In this document: in pieces, positions 10,152 to 21,190 of the stretch
Numbering within the stretch: position 1 is the first letter of the stretch
Layout of the letters: the number at the start of each line of letters is the position of its first letter
Source of the DNA: Dermacentor variabilis
Taxonomy: Eukaryota > Arthropoda > Arachnida > Ixodida > Ixodidae
DNA: 64,000 bases
NCBI RefSeq assembly: GCF_050947875.1
Contig: NC_134568.1
Span: 263,322,315-263,386,314, forward strand
Reading direction: 5' to 3'
The notes under the pieces: model-generated
The model's input: the letters and a program-made list of their open reading frames with translations, nothing else
The model's database searches: none
Told to the model about the DNA's origin: nothing
Made by a program: the position numbers and the translations under genes

Positions 10152-10922
10152 TGTTAAGAACGGCCCGCTGAGGTGCAAATTTTGCCAGCCAGTTGCGACA
10201 GCGGCGTCAACTTTTCCTCGAACGCCACCGCAACCCACTAGCCACACGGCGTCACTTAGACTACTGTGTCCTCAGGACAATGCGCCACGTCCGCCACTCT
10301 GCGTCGCGGAATTGCCGAGGTGAGTTCGACGAACGAGGCTTTGTGACTAAACACGCCACCGCCGACCTGATCTGCCGTGAGCAAGGGAGGTCCCGAGGGA
10401 ACGTCTTCGGCGGCCCCTTCCCACTCGCCTTTCAAGACGCAAGACAATGGAGTACCGGCGGCCGCGCTGAGGGGGTCAGCTTGCGGAATAAGATGTGCCT
10501 TTCCTGACGTAAGCCCCGAACTCTGCAAAGACCGTCTGACGTCGGCGGGCGCCCCCACCGACACCTGTGCGGAAGTGTGTGTGTGTCCCTCCCACAGAGG
10601 CGGCTCGTTTGCGATGACTGGTCGAACGTTTCCCTCCCCTTGGGATCGAGGGAGGACAGAGTGTTTATAAACCGCTGTTGTGCGGCTGCTCAGTGTACTT
10701 TCTCTCGCAGTCATGCTAGACTGATGAACTGCAACGTCCTTATGTAGATACTGTAAATAAACCCATATTCCTCGTTCTCGATGAGAAGAGTCCTTCCCTT
10801 CAATAACGTCCCCAGCGTGGATAAGTTGGACGACGGCATGGGCCAGCTACCATCTAATTCATGCCCGACTCCATTCTTGACAATTGGTTACGAACGGTGG
10901 GATTGACCTCCCAATCCTCACA
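10152..10922 (+). mobile_element. Solo LTR of the copy-2 family, 4-bp target duplication
   Basis: A 771-base LTR in plus orientation, starting TGTTAAGAACGG and ending CCTCACA. It matches the two LTRs of the full-length element at 24591-31186 in reverse complement. It interrupts the protease region of copy 3. The bases GCTT flank it on both sides (10148-10151 and 10923-10926); removing the LTR and one GCTT restores the sequence seen uninterrupted in copy 1. A TATA-like 'tttataaa' (10664-10671) and AATAAA (10756-10761) mark its promoter and polyadenylation signals. It presumably arose by recombination between two LTRs of a complete insertion. Confidence 0.9.
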
Positions 10923-11356
10923 GCTTGTACTATTCCCTCACTAAACCCGATTCCCCTGCGTCGCAGCAAATCCTCGGAAATGTTAGAAAACAAATATGGA
11001 CACTGCGGTGGGAGATGTGCCGAGACGGCGGCTTCAGTGTCCAGTACTCCAAAAGGGCCTTCGATGCGAATATTTGCCACAGGGAGACAAACACTGGAGG
11101 CCCCTACGGCTTGCCTTATCCAAGCACATTCTCCCGTGATTTGGCCTTCCTCCACGTACGACGGGTGCACCACGTCCATTGTGGCTGCCGAGTCGCGAAG
11201 CACCCGACACGGTTTACCGTTTACCATGAGGTCTGGAATGTACGGTTCTAGCAATATCAGATTTTCTTCGTTACTAAGTGACATCAACACTAGTTCGGGA
11301 TTTGTGCACCCCACGGAACTTTTCCCCGTTTGCTGGTAGCAAACTACTGGTTTCTT
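10923..11356 (-). pseudogene. pro: Aspartic protease of copy 3
   Basis: On the minus strand the frame runs from the gag zinc-knuckle region straight into 'LLEPYIPDLMVNGKPCRVL', then 'RDSAATMDVVHPSYV', the active-site segment with Asp-Ser-Ala. 'SVCLPVANIRIEGPFG' and 'PYLFSNISEDLLRRRGIGF' follow. This is the clearest protease frame of the copy-1/3 subfamily. It is cut at 10922 by the solo LTR. A retropepsin-like enzyme would process gag-pol; identification rests on the DSA motif and position. Confidence 0.8.
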
Positions 11357-12350
11357 TGGCTCGAAAGCTTTATTTTGCCTTTCTGCCCTCCCTTCGGGTG
11401 ACTCCTCCTTTCCCTTGCTGTTCTCGTCACTATTTTGCACTGAATCTGATCTTTCCTTTGATTTATACTGACTCGACTTTCACTTTCGCTTTGGCTTGTC
11501 GGGTCTGTATTTATTCATCTCCTTCTTAGGAGCTTCGTTGCCTTCGAACGCATGGCGAGTTACGCACTCCTCAGCGTGATCGGCCGCTCTGGTGATAGTG
11601 TCCACGCCTGGCCTATTCTGAACCCAATACTTGATGTTTACTGGCAGCCGGCGATAGAACTGTTCTAAAGCAACGCACTACATTGTCTTTTCGGCGTCGC
11701 CGAGTGCACCCTCTTCTCTGAACCATTCTTTCAGGTTTACTTCCAAGGTGTATGCGAAATCTCAGTATGACTTGCTTTTGGTCTACTCGACCTCTCTGAA
11801 TTTTTGCCCGAATGCTTCTACTCATAATCTAAACTTTTTTAAGCAGATTCGCTTCGATTTTATGGAAGTCCTCTCCTTCTTCCCCATGCGGACAATATCA
11901 ACTACCTCACGTGGCAGTAACGTAAGCAAGCGTTGCGGTCACGTGTTTCTCGAGAATTCTGCCTTCTCACACACACGCACAAACTGCACCAGAAATAGAC
12001 CAATGTCCCCTACTACTGCGTAGAGTGCCGTCAATCTGTCATTCTACGCTCGCTTTCTCGTGCTTCTGTGCTAGGTTTGGTATTTTGAGTTTTCAGAGAC
12101 TCAATCTCTAGGCGCCTCATTACGAGTGCGTCGCGTGCAACACGGTCGCGCTCTTGTTTTTCTTCTGTGCGCTTACGCTATTCCTCCTTATCCGCAATGC
12201 TCTCTAGGCATTCCTTAGTTCATCGTCGTCTGCCCCGATCGCTTCAATCGCCTTAATGATCTCCGGCTTTCTCTCTGATTCGGCAATTTGGAGTCCCAAT
12301 GCTCTGGCCAAGTTATACAACTCTGGCTTCTTTAGCGCCTTGTAGTTCAT
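11357..12350 (-). pseudogene. gag: gag of copy 3
   Basis: Starts at the ATG at 12350-12348 (minus) and is homologous to copy 1 gag. The frame is broken many times between 12340 and 11440, so only blocks can be aligned. They include the charged coiled-coil segment, the 'PYAVVGDIG' equivalent near 12010, and 'RGSNVSKRC' antisense landmarks near 11910-11940. The zinc knuckle is destroyed: 'CYQQTGKSSVGC' lacks the second Cys pair spacing and has Lys in place of His. Confidence 0.75.
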
Positions 12351-12599
12351 GGCTGTCCTTACTGCTGCTAACTCTTCACTCTATAACAACCTCGACGCAC
12401 TCAAAACCTCCGTCAACGGTTAAAGAAAAATCACTTCTTTGTCCTTCCCCAAAAAGTACGTAAAGCCAAGTGATATCTCAGTGAGGAAAAGCCGTGCACT
12501 CGCCATATGCAGTCATGAATCCTGGCACCTTCCTTCAGCAGTTGTCCCCAGGACAAAGGGGAGACGATCTATTAGATGTCATCCAAAGTGCCATCCGTG

Positions 12600-13356
12600 G
12601 TAGCGTATCCCGTCACTGCCAACCGGTTGTTGCGACGCCTGTTTCTCGAACCTCGACCGGCGTTACTATTGGGTAGCGTGGCGTTGCCGGCAGGCTGCAG
12701 GCGTCCGCTAGACTATGGAGACCAGGCAGTGGCGAGACGATTTCTAGTGCGAAATTTGCACTGTTTATTCAATGGTTGGTGAAATATATAGAAGTGAATA
12801 AATTGAATGAATTGAAAACGTACATTGCGGGGCCGCTCAAATAGGCCCACTAAAATCGTAGGCGGGATCTTGCTCACGTCGATGTCACGTGACATGCACT
12901 GAGTCTGGTCGGGGATGGGCAGCTGATCCTTTCTCCTAGGCGACGTTGCACGTGCTTGCCTCCTTTGGCGGCAACCCGCGAAGTCTGGTTGGGGATGGGC
13001 GGCTGATCCTTTCTCCCAGGAGGCGTTTCACGTGCTTGCCTTTTCTGGCGACAACCCGCGGGTCCTGTTTGGTTCGCGGGAAGGGTCTCCCCTTGAGTCG
13101 GACAAATCGCGGAAAGGGTGCTCCCCTACAGTCGCACAGATTGTGAAAAGGGTTCTCCCCTAGTATCGCACAGTTCGTGAAAAGGGTTCTCCCCTAGAGT
13201 CGCACACACAAAAACGGGCCTGTAATCACTGCGGGGCGCTTGCCAGACGGGCAACCACTCGACAAAACCATATGAGATTAGGGATCTATCCTCCGTTTCG
13301 ATTAGGCATGGTCTTTGAGCACCCTTTTTGCCCGGGGCGTTACACGCCAATCGTAA
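12600..13356 (-). repeat. LTR with 80-bp and 34-bp tandem repeats
   Basis: Minus-strand LTR, probably running from TGTTACGATTGG (13356) to about 12620. It is homologous to 6305-6741 in its 3' half and has the same AATAAA (12772-12767, minus). It contains two 80-base units (12903-12982 and 12983-13062) and about four 34-base units (13063-13210). A candidate primer-binding site, TGGCAGTGACGGGATACGC on the minus strand, follows at about 12612-12594. It may be the 5' LTR of copy 3, which begins about 170 bases further on, or of a different gypsy element. Confidence 0.6.
13063..13210. repeat. 34-bp minisatellite inside an LTR
   Basis: Successive 'tcgcac'-type starts fall at 13098, 13132, 13166 and 13200, an exact 34-base step. 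Each unit contains 'aaagggttctcccct' or a close variant. The array is absent from the related LTR at 6305-6741. Confidence 0.85.
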
Positions 13357-13540
13357 CACCGTTCAACAATGCAGATCATCTTCTTTCGGTCTTGACCAGA
13401 ACTTGAAGTTCATTTCTCGGCGCCATGGACATTTCCGCTTGACTGGGACTGGTAGGACGACATGTTAAAAACCATCGCGTGTGTTGTGGCGCAAATTGAA
13501 TGCGGTCTTTAGTTCCATGCCCCATGGGCGCCTTGGATTA

Positions 13541-14285
13541 TTAAGGCGAAAGCCTTTCTAGGCTCATGGTAATGTTTGTGGCACCAGATCTGACCGCCGG
13601 AGTGTCCGCCGAAGCGTCATCACGCCATATGAAGACAGACTGAAGAATGAAATTGATTGAGAGTGATAGTGAATGATAACGTTATAATAGAAATTTCTGA
13701 GGTTAATAATGACTAGTAATGACCAATAATCACGACTAATGACTTGCAATGACTACGAAATTACCAATATGTCTAACAATGGCTTGTAACTACCACAGTT
13801 GATTACAAATGACTAAAATGCTTACTAGTGAGCAGTAATGACTAATTATGGCTGAAATGACTTGTAATGACTAGTAATGACTATGAAATGACCAATATGT
13901 CTAACGACAACTTGTAACGACTACAATTGATTAGAAATGACTAAAATACTTCGTAATGACCAGTAATGACTAACAATGACTGAAATTACTTGTAATGACT
14001 ACTGATGACTAGGATATGACCAACATGTCTAACGACGGCTTGTAATGACCACACTTGATTACAAATGACTAAAAATGCTTAGTAGTGAGCAGTAATGACT
14101 AATAATGACTGAAATGACTTGTAATGACTACTGATGACTATGATATGACCAACATGACTAACGACGGATTGTAATGACCACAATTGATTACAAATGACTA
14201 AAAATGCTTTGTAGTGAGCAGTAATTAGTAATATTGACTGAAAGAGGCGAATGATAAGAGGAGGAAGAGTAGGCTTTCGCCGTTC
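13541..14285. mobile_element. Inverted-repeat-bounded element filled with a 129-bp satellite
   Basis: An 11-base perfect inverted repeat, GGCGAAAGCCT at 13545-13555 and AGGCTTTCGCC at 14271-14281, brackets about 0.7 kb. Inside, from about 13690 to 14240, a 128-129-base unit is repeated just over four times. The landmark 'ctgaaat..acttg' is at 13852, 13980 and 14109, with a variant at 14238. Each unit is itself built from short AATGACTA-like pieces. The left end ('aaggcgaaagcct', then 'ggctcatgg') matches the left end of the split element at 23008, so the two form a family of foldback or MITE-like elements with variable satellite interiors. No coding capacity. Confidence 0.75.
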
Positions 14286-16811
14286 ACCTCTTACGAGAGA
14301 TCTAAGAGACCTTGTAATTTTTGCTTTTGCTTTAAATAGGTGAGGATAGAATTCATAAGCGCTAGAACCTGTACTCAGGTTTTCCAGGTTTGTTAGCGCC
14401 CCGAGTTAATACCTACAGGCTTAAAATATGCACCAGGCAAGATTTTTGTGCAGGTTGTTTTCCATTTCTAGGAAGATGTAACTTTTTAATTATCTTCGTT
14501 TGCGCTTTAAGAATTTTGGAAAGAAACCTACACATGAATAACTGCAAAGCGATCACCATTTTGTGGATTTTCTTGTACAAAACAGAGAGCCGTTAATATC
14601 GTTTGTTTGCCCTAGTGCATGGTGCATGATTGCGGGTTGTTTAAAATAATTTGTGAACAAAATGCACATTGCAGAACAGCTTAACGTATCAGTATCACAG
14701 TGTAGTAGGGCGATAAGTGATTATTGAATGAATAATATCCTATCTATGGTGCGCTTTAATTTCTCTTTGAATGTCAGCGGAATTTTCCGTGGTATATATC
14801 ACGCGAAAAATAAATTAGATGAAAAGGACAGAGATGGGGGGGGGGGGGGGGGGGGTGGAGGCTGTAAAGATAGGGTGACCCCCTTAATGAAAAGCTCCAT
14901 GCAATCCTATGTTGATACCTTTGACGATGCGGTCAGAAATATGATTTGTGAGAGCGAATATACGAGAGGTCACGTGATGCGACAAACTTGATCGGACGTT
15001 CATACAGAGTTTGTCTTCAGAACTCTTAAATTTCGTCTGATACCCTCATCAATGCGGTCGAAAGTGAGCCTTCTCAAAGTGAAATATACGTATTATCACA
15101 TCTTTCCTTTTTACTTCTCTATTTACTGTGTTTGTGGTTTCTACGTCTATTCAATGTTTTCTTTCTTTCTTGCCTTGCTCTGGCTCACTTCAGTACGCCC
15201 TTCCACGAACGTGCACCTAAACTAAGTGGAAGGCATCACACCTGCTCCGGATATGTTTTTCCACTGCATTTCAAATATTCTTTTATAACAAACGGAGCAA
15301 ATAACTTGAATGAACGCTTACAAGTTCTGACATTTCAAATCTGTTCAGAACTTCATTGACTGCTTAGAAATTAGAACATAATTGGCTGCTCCTTTACTCG
15401 ACTGCTGAGTAAAAATAGAAACGATCTGTTTTCCAAGCCGATTAGGACAGGATATAGTACATTCTTGACTAGCCAGGTTAGCGCAAGAGCAGATCTCTCC
15501 GGAAAAGTGCAAGGAATGGCGCGGTTAATCTTAAGCTTTTGCTGGTCGTCTCCGCTCGTTCGCGTTATGTGGAGCAGCTGTCGGCGTGTGTCAGCTCTAA
15601 AAGCCTCAAGCCTCAAGCATAGGTGCAATGGCGCGAAATAAGCAGGGAAAGAAATGCATATGTATCTACCTCAGAAGCACCCTGTGCGTCGCTCGGTTGG
15701 TTATCGTGTGTTACGTTAAAATCTGGCATAGGCCAGAAACTGTGGCGCTATACGCACTTGCACTACGTGCTGCTCCCTGCTTGCGGCGGCGAGCACCGTC
15801 ATCGGCATGCCCTCCATGCCTAGAGTCAGCCACCGACAGATGGCAGGATGCGTCCGTACTTCAATATTTGAGGCAGTTGACCCTGCTCTCCTGCCTGCCT
15901 GAAATGGGTACCCGCCGAAGTTATTCGCCGGGTTAGCCTCTGCTGTCACGTTCGTAGCGTCGTAATTATGTCACCGTCGTTAGAAATGTTGTTGCTCTAG
16001 GAACTGCTGTTGTAGCGTAATCGTGCTACGTCGTCGTGCCGCTGACGTAGTCGCTGTCGGCATGCTGATCCCGCCGCTTTCGGACAACTGCCGCTGTTTT
16101 GAGCAGCACAAATGGCTTTCCTTTCAGTGGCCCTATGCAATTTATTGCGTCCTAAATGTCCATTGAATAGAGTCGCTCATACGTGCGAAAACGCGAGGTC
16201 GGAATTTGCCACACAGAAACACTACAGTATACTCTCATTCGCTCCTCCCTCTTGCTTACGTGAATACGGCTTGTAGCGGCACATATGCGTAGACTCATTT
16301 TTCAGTTGATTGCAACGACGTTGTTGAAATTTTTATTTTTCTGGTTGACGAAAAGTAATCACGAACTGAACCTTGGCAGTTGGTCGCAACGGCTATGATA
16401 CACATCATATTTAGAGGTTCATAATTTGTACAAAAACGAACAATAAGGCTGAAAATATAGACGAGACATGCGTGAGTCGCAAACCAAACCCTTGCCTTTT
16501 GCAAGCTCTATTGGCTTCAAAAAAGAAAATAAATCTGACCTCAGAAGATTTAACAAAGTATTGGAGCTACGCGAGTAGTAATCAATAATTTGACATTTTT
16601 TCGGTGCAGGAGCAAGCACCCCCAGCCTTACACATTACCATTACCGTTATCTTTGCTCCATACACATAAGCCGTTTTAGCGACGCTGAAACATTGTACTT
16701 CTGGGCTTCGCTCATACAAAAGATGCCGAAATACTTGGCCTTTGCACAAAATACAAACGGCACAAGCCTTATGGCTTTTTATTATTACGAATGGCACATT
16801 TTCACTATGCT
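14286..16811. other. 2.5 kb without recognised gene
   Basis: Open frames here are short (at most 102 codons) and show no family motif. A run of 20 G lies at 14836-14855. Two overlapping plus-strand frames of 66 and 102 codons at 15623-15936 are not supported by anything else. The last about 120 bases form an accidental in-frame extension of the RTE element that follows. Confidence 0.5.
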
Positions 16812-16819
16812 AAATGAAC

Positions 16820-19244
16820 TGATGGGCGACTTCAATGCCAGGGTAGGCAAGAAGCAGGCTGGAGACAAGTCAGTGGGGGAATATGGCATAGGCTCTAGGA
16901 ATAGCAGAGGAGAATTATTAGTAGAGTTTGCAGAACAGAATAATATGCGGATAATGAACACCTTTTTCCGCAAGCGGGTTAGTCGAAAGTGGACGTGGAG
17001 GAGCCCGAATGGTGAGACTAGAAATGAAATCGACTTCATACTCTGCGCGAACCCTGGCATCATACAAGATGTAGACGTACTCGGCAAGGTACGCTGCAGT
17101 GACCATAGGATGGTAAGAACTCGAATTAGCCTAGACTTGAGGAGGGAACGGAAGAAACTGGTACACAAGAAGCCAATCAATGAGTTAGCGGTAAGAGGGA
17201 AACTAGAGGAATTCCGGATCAAGCTACAGAACAGGTATTCGGCTTTAACTCAGGAAGAGGACCTTAGTGTTGAAGCAATGAACGACTATCTCATGGGAAC
17301 CATTAAGGAGTGCGCAATAGAAGTCGGTGGTAACTCCGTTAGACAGGAAACCAGTAAGCTATCGCAGGAGACGAAAGATCTGATCAAGAAACGCCAATGT
17401 ATGAAAGCCTCTAACCCTACAGCTAGAATAGAACTGGCAGAACTTTCTAAGTTAATCAACAAGCGTAAGACAGCGGACCTCAGGAACTATAATATGGATA
17501 GAATTGAACAGGCTCTCAGGAACGGAGGAAGCCTAAAAACAGTGAAGAAGAAACTAGGAATAGGCAAGAATCAGATGTGTGCGTTAAGAGACAAAGCCGG
17601 CAATATCGTTACTAATATGGATGAGATAGTTCAAGTGGCTGAGGAGTTCTATAGAGATTTATATAGTACCAGTGGCACCCACGACGATAGTGGAAGAGAG
17701 AATAGCCTAGAGGAATTCGAAATCCCACAGGTAACGCCAGAAGAAGTAAAGAAAGCCTTAGGAGCTATGCAAAGGGGGAAGGCAGCTGGGGAGGATCAGG
17801 TAACAGCAGATTTGTTGAAGGATGGTGGTCAGATTGTTCTAGAGAAACTGGCCACCCTGTATACGCAATGCCTCATAACCTCGAGCGTACCGGAATCTTG
17901 GAAGAACGCTAACATAATCCTAATCCATAAGAAAGGGGACGCCAAAGACTTGAAAAATTATAGACCGATCAGCTTACTGTCCGTTGCCTACAAAGTATTT
18001 ACTAAGGTAATCGCAAATAGAATCAGGAACACCTTAGACTTCTGTCAACCAAAGGACCAGGCAGGATTCCGTAAAGGCTACTCAACAATAGACCATATTC
18101 ACACTATCAATCAAGTGATAGAGAAATGTGCAGAATATAACCAACCGTTATATATAGCTTTCATTGATTACGAGAAAGCGTTTGATTCAGTCGAAACCTC
18201 AGCAGTCATGGAGGCATTACGGAATCAGGGTGTAGATGAGCCATATGTAAAGATACTGGAAGATATCTATAGCAGCTCCACAGCCACCGTAGTCCTCCAC
18301 AAAGAAAGCAACAAAATCCCTATAAAGAAAGGCGTCAGACAGGGAGATACGAAATCTCCAATGCTATTCACAGCATGTTTACAGGAGGTATTCAGAGGCC
18401 TGGAGTGGGAAGAATTGGGGATAAAAGTTGATGGAGAATACCTTAGCAACTTGCGATTCGCTGATGATATTGCCTTGCTTAATAACTCAGGAGACCAATT
18501 GCAATGCATGCTCACTGACCTGGAGAGGCAAAGCAGAAGGGTGGGTCTGAAAATTAATCTGCAGAAAACTAAAGTAATGTTTAACAGGCTCGGAAGAGAA
18601 CAGCAGTTTACGATAGGTAGCGAAGCACTGGAAGGGGTAAGGGACTACATCTACTTAGGGCAGGTAGTGACCACGGATCCGGATCATGAGACTGAAATAA
18701 CCAGAAGAATAAGAATGGGCTGGGGTGCGTTTGGCAGGCATTCTCAAATCATGAACAGCAGGATGCCACTATCCCTCAAAAGGAAAGTGTATAACAGCTG
18801 TGTGTTACCAGTACTCACATATGGGGCAGAAACCTGGAGACTTACGAAAAGGGTTCTGCTGAAATTGAGGACGACGCAACGAGCTATGGAAAGAAGAATG
18901 ATGGGTGTGACATTAAGGGATAAGAAAAGAGCAGATTGGGTGAGGCAACAAACGCGGGTAAACGACATCTTAGTTGAAATCAAGAAAAAGAAATGGGCAT
19001 GGGCCGGACATGTAATGAGGAGGGAAGATAACCGATGGTCACTAAGGGTTACGGACTGGATTCCAAGGGAAGGGATGCGTAGCAGGGGGCGGCAGAAAGT
19101 TAGGTGGGCGGATGACATTAAGACGTTTGCAGGGACAACATGGCCACAATTAGTACATGACCGGGGTAGTTGAAGAAGTATGGGAGAGGCCTTTGCCCTG
19201 CAGTGGGCGTAACTAGGCTGATGATGATGATGATGATGATGATG
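16820..19244 (+). mobile_element. RTE-clade LINE, 5' truncated, 8-bp target duplication
   Basis: Non-LTR retrotransposon inserted in plus orientation. AAATGAAC occurs immediately before it (16812-16819) and immediately after its tail (19245-19252), a convincing target-site duplication. The 3' end is a (TGA)n microsatellite at about 19219-19244, as is usual for RTE elements, with no poly-A. The 5' end starts in the middle of the endonuclease domain at 'ATGGGCGACTTC', the common result of incomplete reverse transcription. A second, shorter copy of the same family lies at 23451-24419 on the minus strand, and an endonuclease piece lies at 41940-42304. Confidence 0.92.
16822..19173 (+). pseudogene. 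RTE endonuclease-reverse transcriptase, 5' truncated
   Basis: About 784 codons are continuously open, so this is a young copy. The C-terminal half of the APE-type endonuclease is present: MGDFNARVG with the catalytic Asp and Asn, 'WRSPNGETRNEIDFIL', and the terminal SDHRMV near 17098-17116. The reverse transcriptase shows 'NYRPISLLSVAYKVF', motif A FIDYEKAFDSV, motif B GVRQGDTKSPMLF and motif C FADDIALL (18457-18480). The C-terminal 'WAWAGHVMRREDNRW' region follows. There is no RNase H, as expected for RTE. The frame stops at TGA 19171-19173, where Trp (TGG) is expected; the next TAA in frame is at 19210-19212. Upstream, 43 codons of flanking DNA (16693-16821) are fused in frame by chance. 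Confidence 0.92.
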
Positions 19245-19252
19245 AAATGAAC

Positions 19253-20779
19253 AATTGCGTGTTGCTTTTATTGCACAAAGGCGATGACGAATTCAGATAT
19301 CGCTAGCACTGTGCACGTATGCAGATGGTCAACGAACAGGTCGGTGCCTCTCAAAGGACGGTTAAAAATACCTTACGGTCGTCGTTTCTAATGAAGCATG
19401 GAGTAGCTCCTAGGCCGTACTATTTGTTGTTTTCCTTCTGTTTAGCGCATTTACATGCGCTTTATACATATACACAAAGGAAAATCATATGCATATATAA
19501 AACGCCTTACAGATAAAAAAAGTCTGATGAATAAAGGAAATTCAAGGATGTTTACCAGTGTTGATCTTTATTGGCTACCCGCTGTCGGCAATTCAGAAAG
19601 GGAATAAGAGATGGAGATAGGACAGATTTAAGATACACTTGCGGGTTCATACGGAACCCCAAGCCACTGGTTTTTGAGTAAGAAACGCACATTTTTCTGT
19701 CGAGGTGCTCAACGCTTGTCTACGGAAATAGTGAGGCATCGGTGTTGTCGCCTTGTGTAGCATTGCGCGAACCTGCTGACCAATAACACCCGGCGTCAAG
19801 GTGTAAATGTCGTTGGTGTAAATCGGGAGAATGACTGTTTAGAGTAGTAATTCGGCTGGTTCTAGACGAGTAACGTTGAAAAGAACCAATTTCAAAACAT
19901 TGCCTTGTGGGACGTCGCCGCGCGTTTAGCACTGGGTAGCTGGGTCGTCATCATTGAGGGAGAACAACTACCTTCGCTTAAAGTTGTTTCGCATCCATTG
20001 AAAACTCCCCGTCCTATATCAACTGCCACAAGTGTGTCTACAGCGCCTTCATGGCAAGTGTTTCCTTAGGTGTATTCTTTACGTCAAGAAAAAGCATTAC
20101 AGATAAGGTATGAGGGATTTATGTTCCATATCTATGAAATTCTCAATAATTTTACGCCCATGACGAAAGACTGCATTGGCGTCTCGGCAAATTTGCACAG
20201 TTCAATTGTAGGAAGGCACGGCGCCGAAGTCTCAGCTGGCATGATGATGATAATAATTTCTGGCGGAAATGGCTCTAACCCACAGTTAGGGGCAAGAATC
20301 GGGCAGTAGAAGGAAAAAAAGGAAGATAAATAAAAATACAAAGTAAACTGGGCATAATTCAAATTAAGGAATGACTAACCCAACAGCCAGCGAAAGTAAA
20401 CGAAGAAAACAAATCGCTTCAGAGCAAAGAGTAATATAGAAATGGGGGGCGATCTCACAGACTGTAGCGCAACCTTTAGATTCTTGTTTGTATTATTGGA
20501 ATTCTTGAATTTTGGGAAGGAGGAGTAAATAACTTGATATAAAGTCGTTAAAATGGGAAGACATTAACGCTGTTATGTTTCTTGTTGCATAGGTAACTAT
20601 ATTTTCTTTCGCTTACCTAGAGAAAACTGACCCTGCTGTGGTGTTGCTTGCATGCGAATGACGATATGCAGGCTGTCGACGGCCACCTTTCTCAGAGATA
20701 TAGGGCACCTTCAACGTACCTCTGCTATAACACCGAACAGCCCCTTGAAGTGGCCAGAGGCATATCAGCCCAGAAGGGT
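19253..20779. other. 1.5 kb without recognised gene
   Basis: AT-rich sequence with short scattered frames only. A small GATGAT/AATAAT microsatellite lies at about 20240-20257. No repeat family recognised. Confidence 0.45.
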
Positions 20780-21190
20780 CAGAGCCAAACGCCGAAATCA
20801 ACGCCATAATCGGATCAAGGAATCCGAAAACAACATACTCTTCTTACCATCCCCATCACAAACATACACTAGGGAGGACACCGTCCTAATCCGTCGCGCA
20901 CGAACAATACACTACCCGACGATGCAACAACACATTGAGAACAGACCGGGTAATCGCGTTGCCAAGAGTGTGGCAAACACCCCGAAGTACTTCGTACTCA
21001 CTGGGAATGCCATCGGTGTACTATCTTCTCCACACTTTTTAGCTCACTCAAAAATCCCACCTTCCCTTCATCCATACACCTGGGAGAGCTGGGACGCCCC
21101 ACCACAAGATCTACGGCCTACACTATAGCTACTTCTGCTGGCTCACATAAAACACGTCGATGGGTTCAGACAAATCGGCAATGCAACAAT
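20780..21190 (+). pseudogene. LINE ORF2 C-terminal fragment (probable)
   Basis: The translated stretch 'SQTYTREDTVLIRRARTIHY' followed by a degraded Cys/His region and 'LHPYTWESWDA' resembles the C-terminal end of RNase-H-type LINE ORF2 proteins; compare 'FSREEAVALRQLQTATFP' in the element at 47172-48232. RT and RNase H are not visible and there are frame breaks. Weak but specific-looking similarity. Edges are approximate. Confidence 0.4.

Larger units (their letters stand above)
9337..12430 (-). mobile_element. Ty3/gypsy copy 3, INT-before-RT lineage, truncated
   Basis: Minus-strand relative of copy 1. Reading right to left: leader 12430-12351, gag 12350-11357, protease 11356-10923 (interrupted by a solo LTR at 10152-10922), then integrase to about 9337. 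The element stops just past the second integrase Asp, where it joins the second gypsy family, so its RT is not present. What remains is consistent with the protease-integrase order of copies 1 and 2. Leader and gag start match copy 1 closely ('gttatagagtgaagagtta'). Confidence 0.8.

Noticed and set aside
13690..14245. Regular repeats as a CRISPR-like array.
   Set aside because: The spacing is a continuous 129-bp tandem repeat with no unique spacers, in a eukaryotic context.
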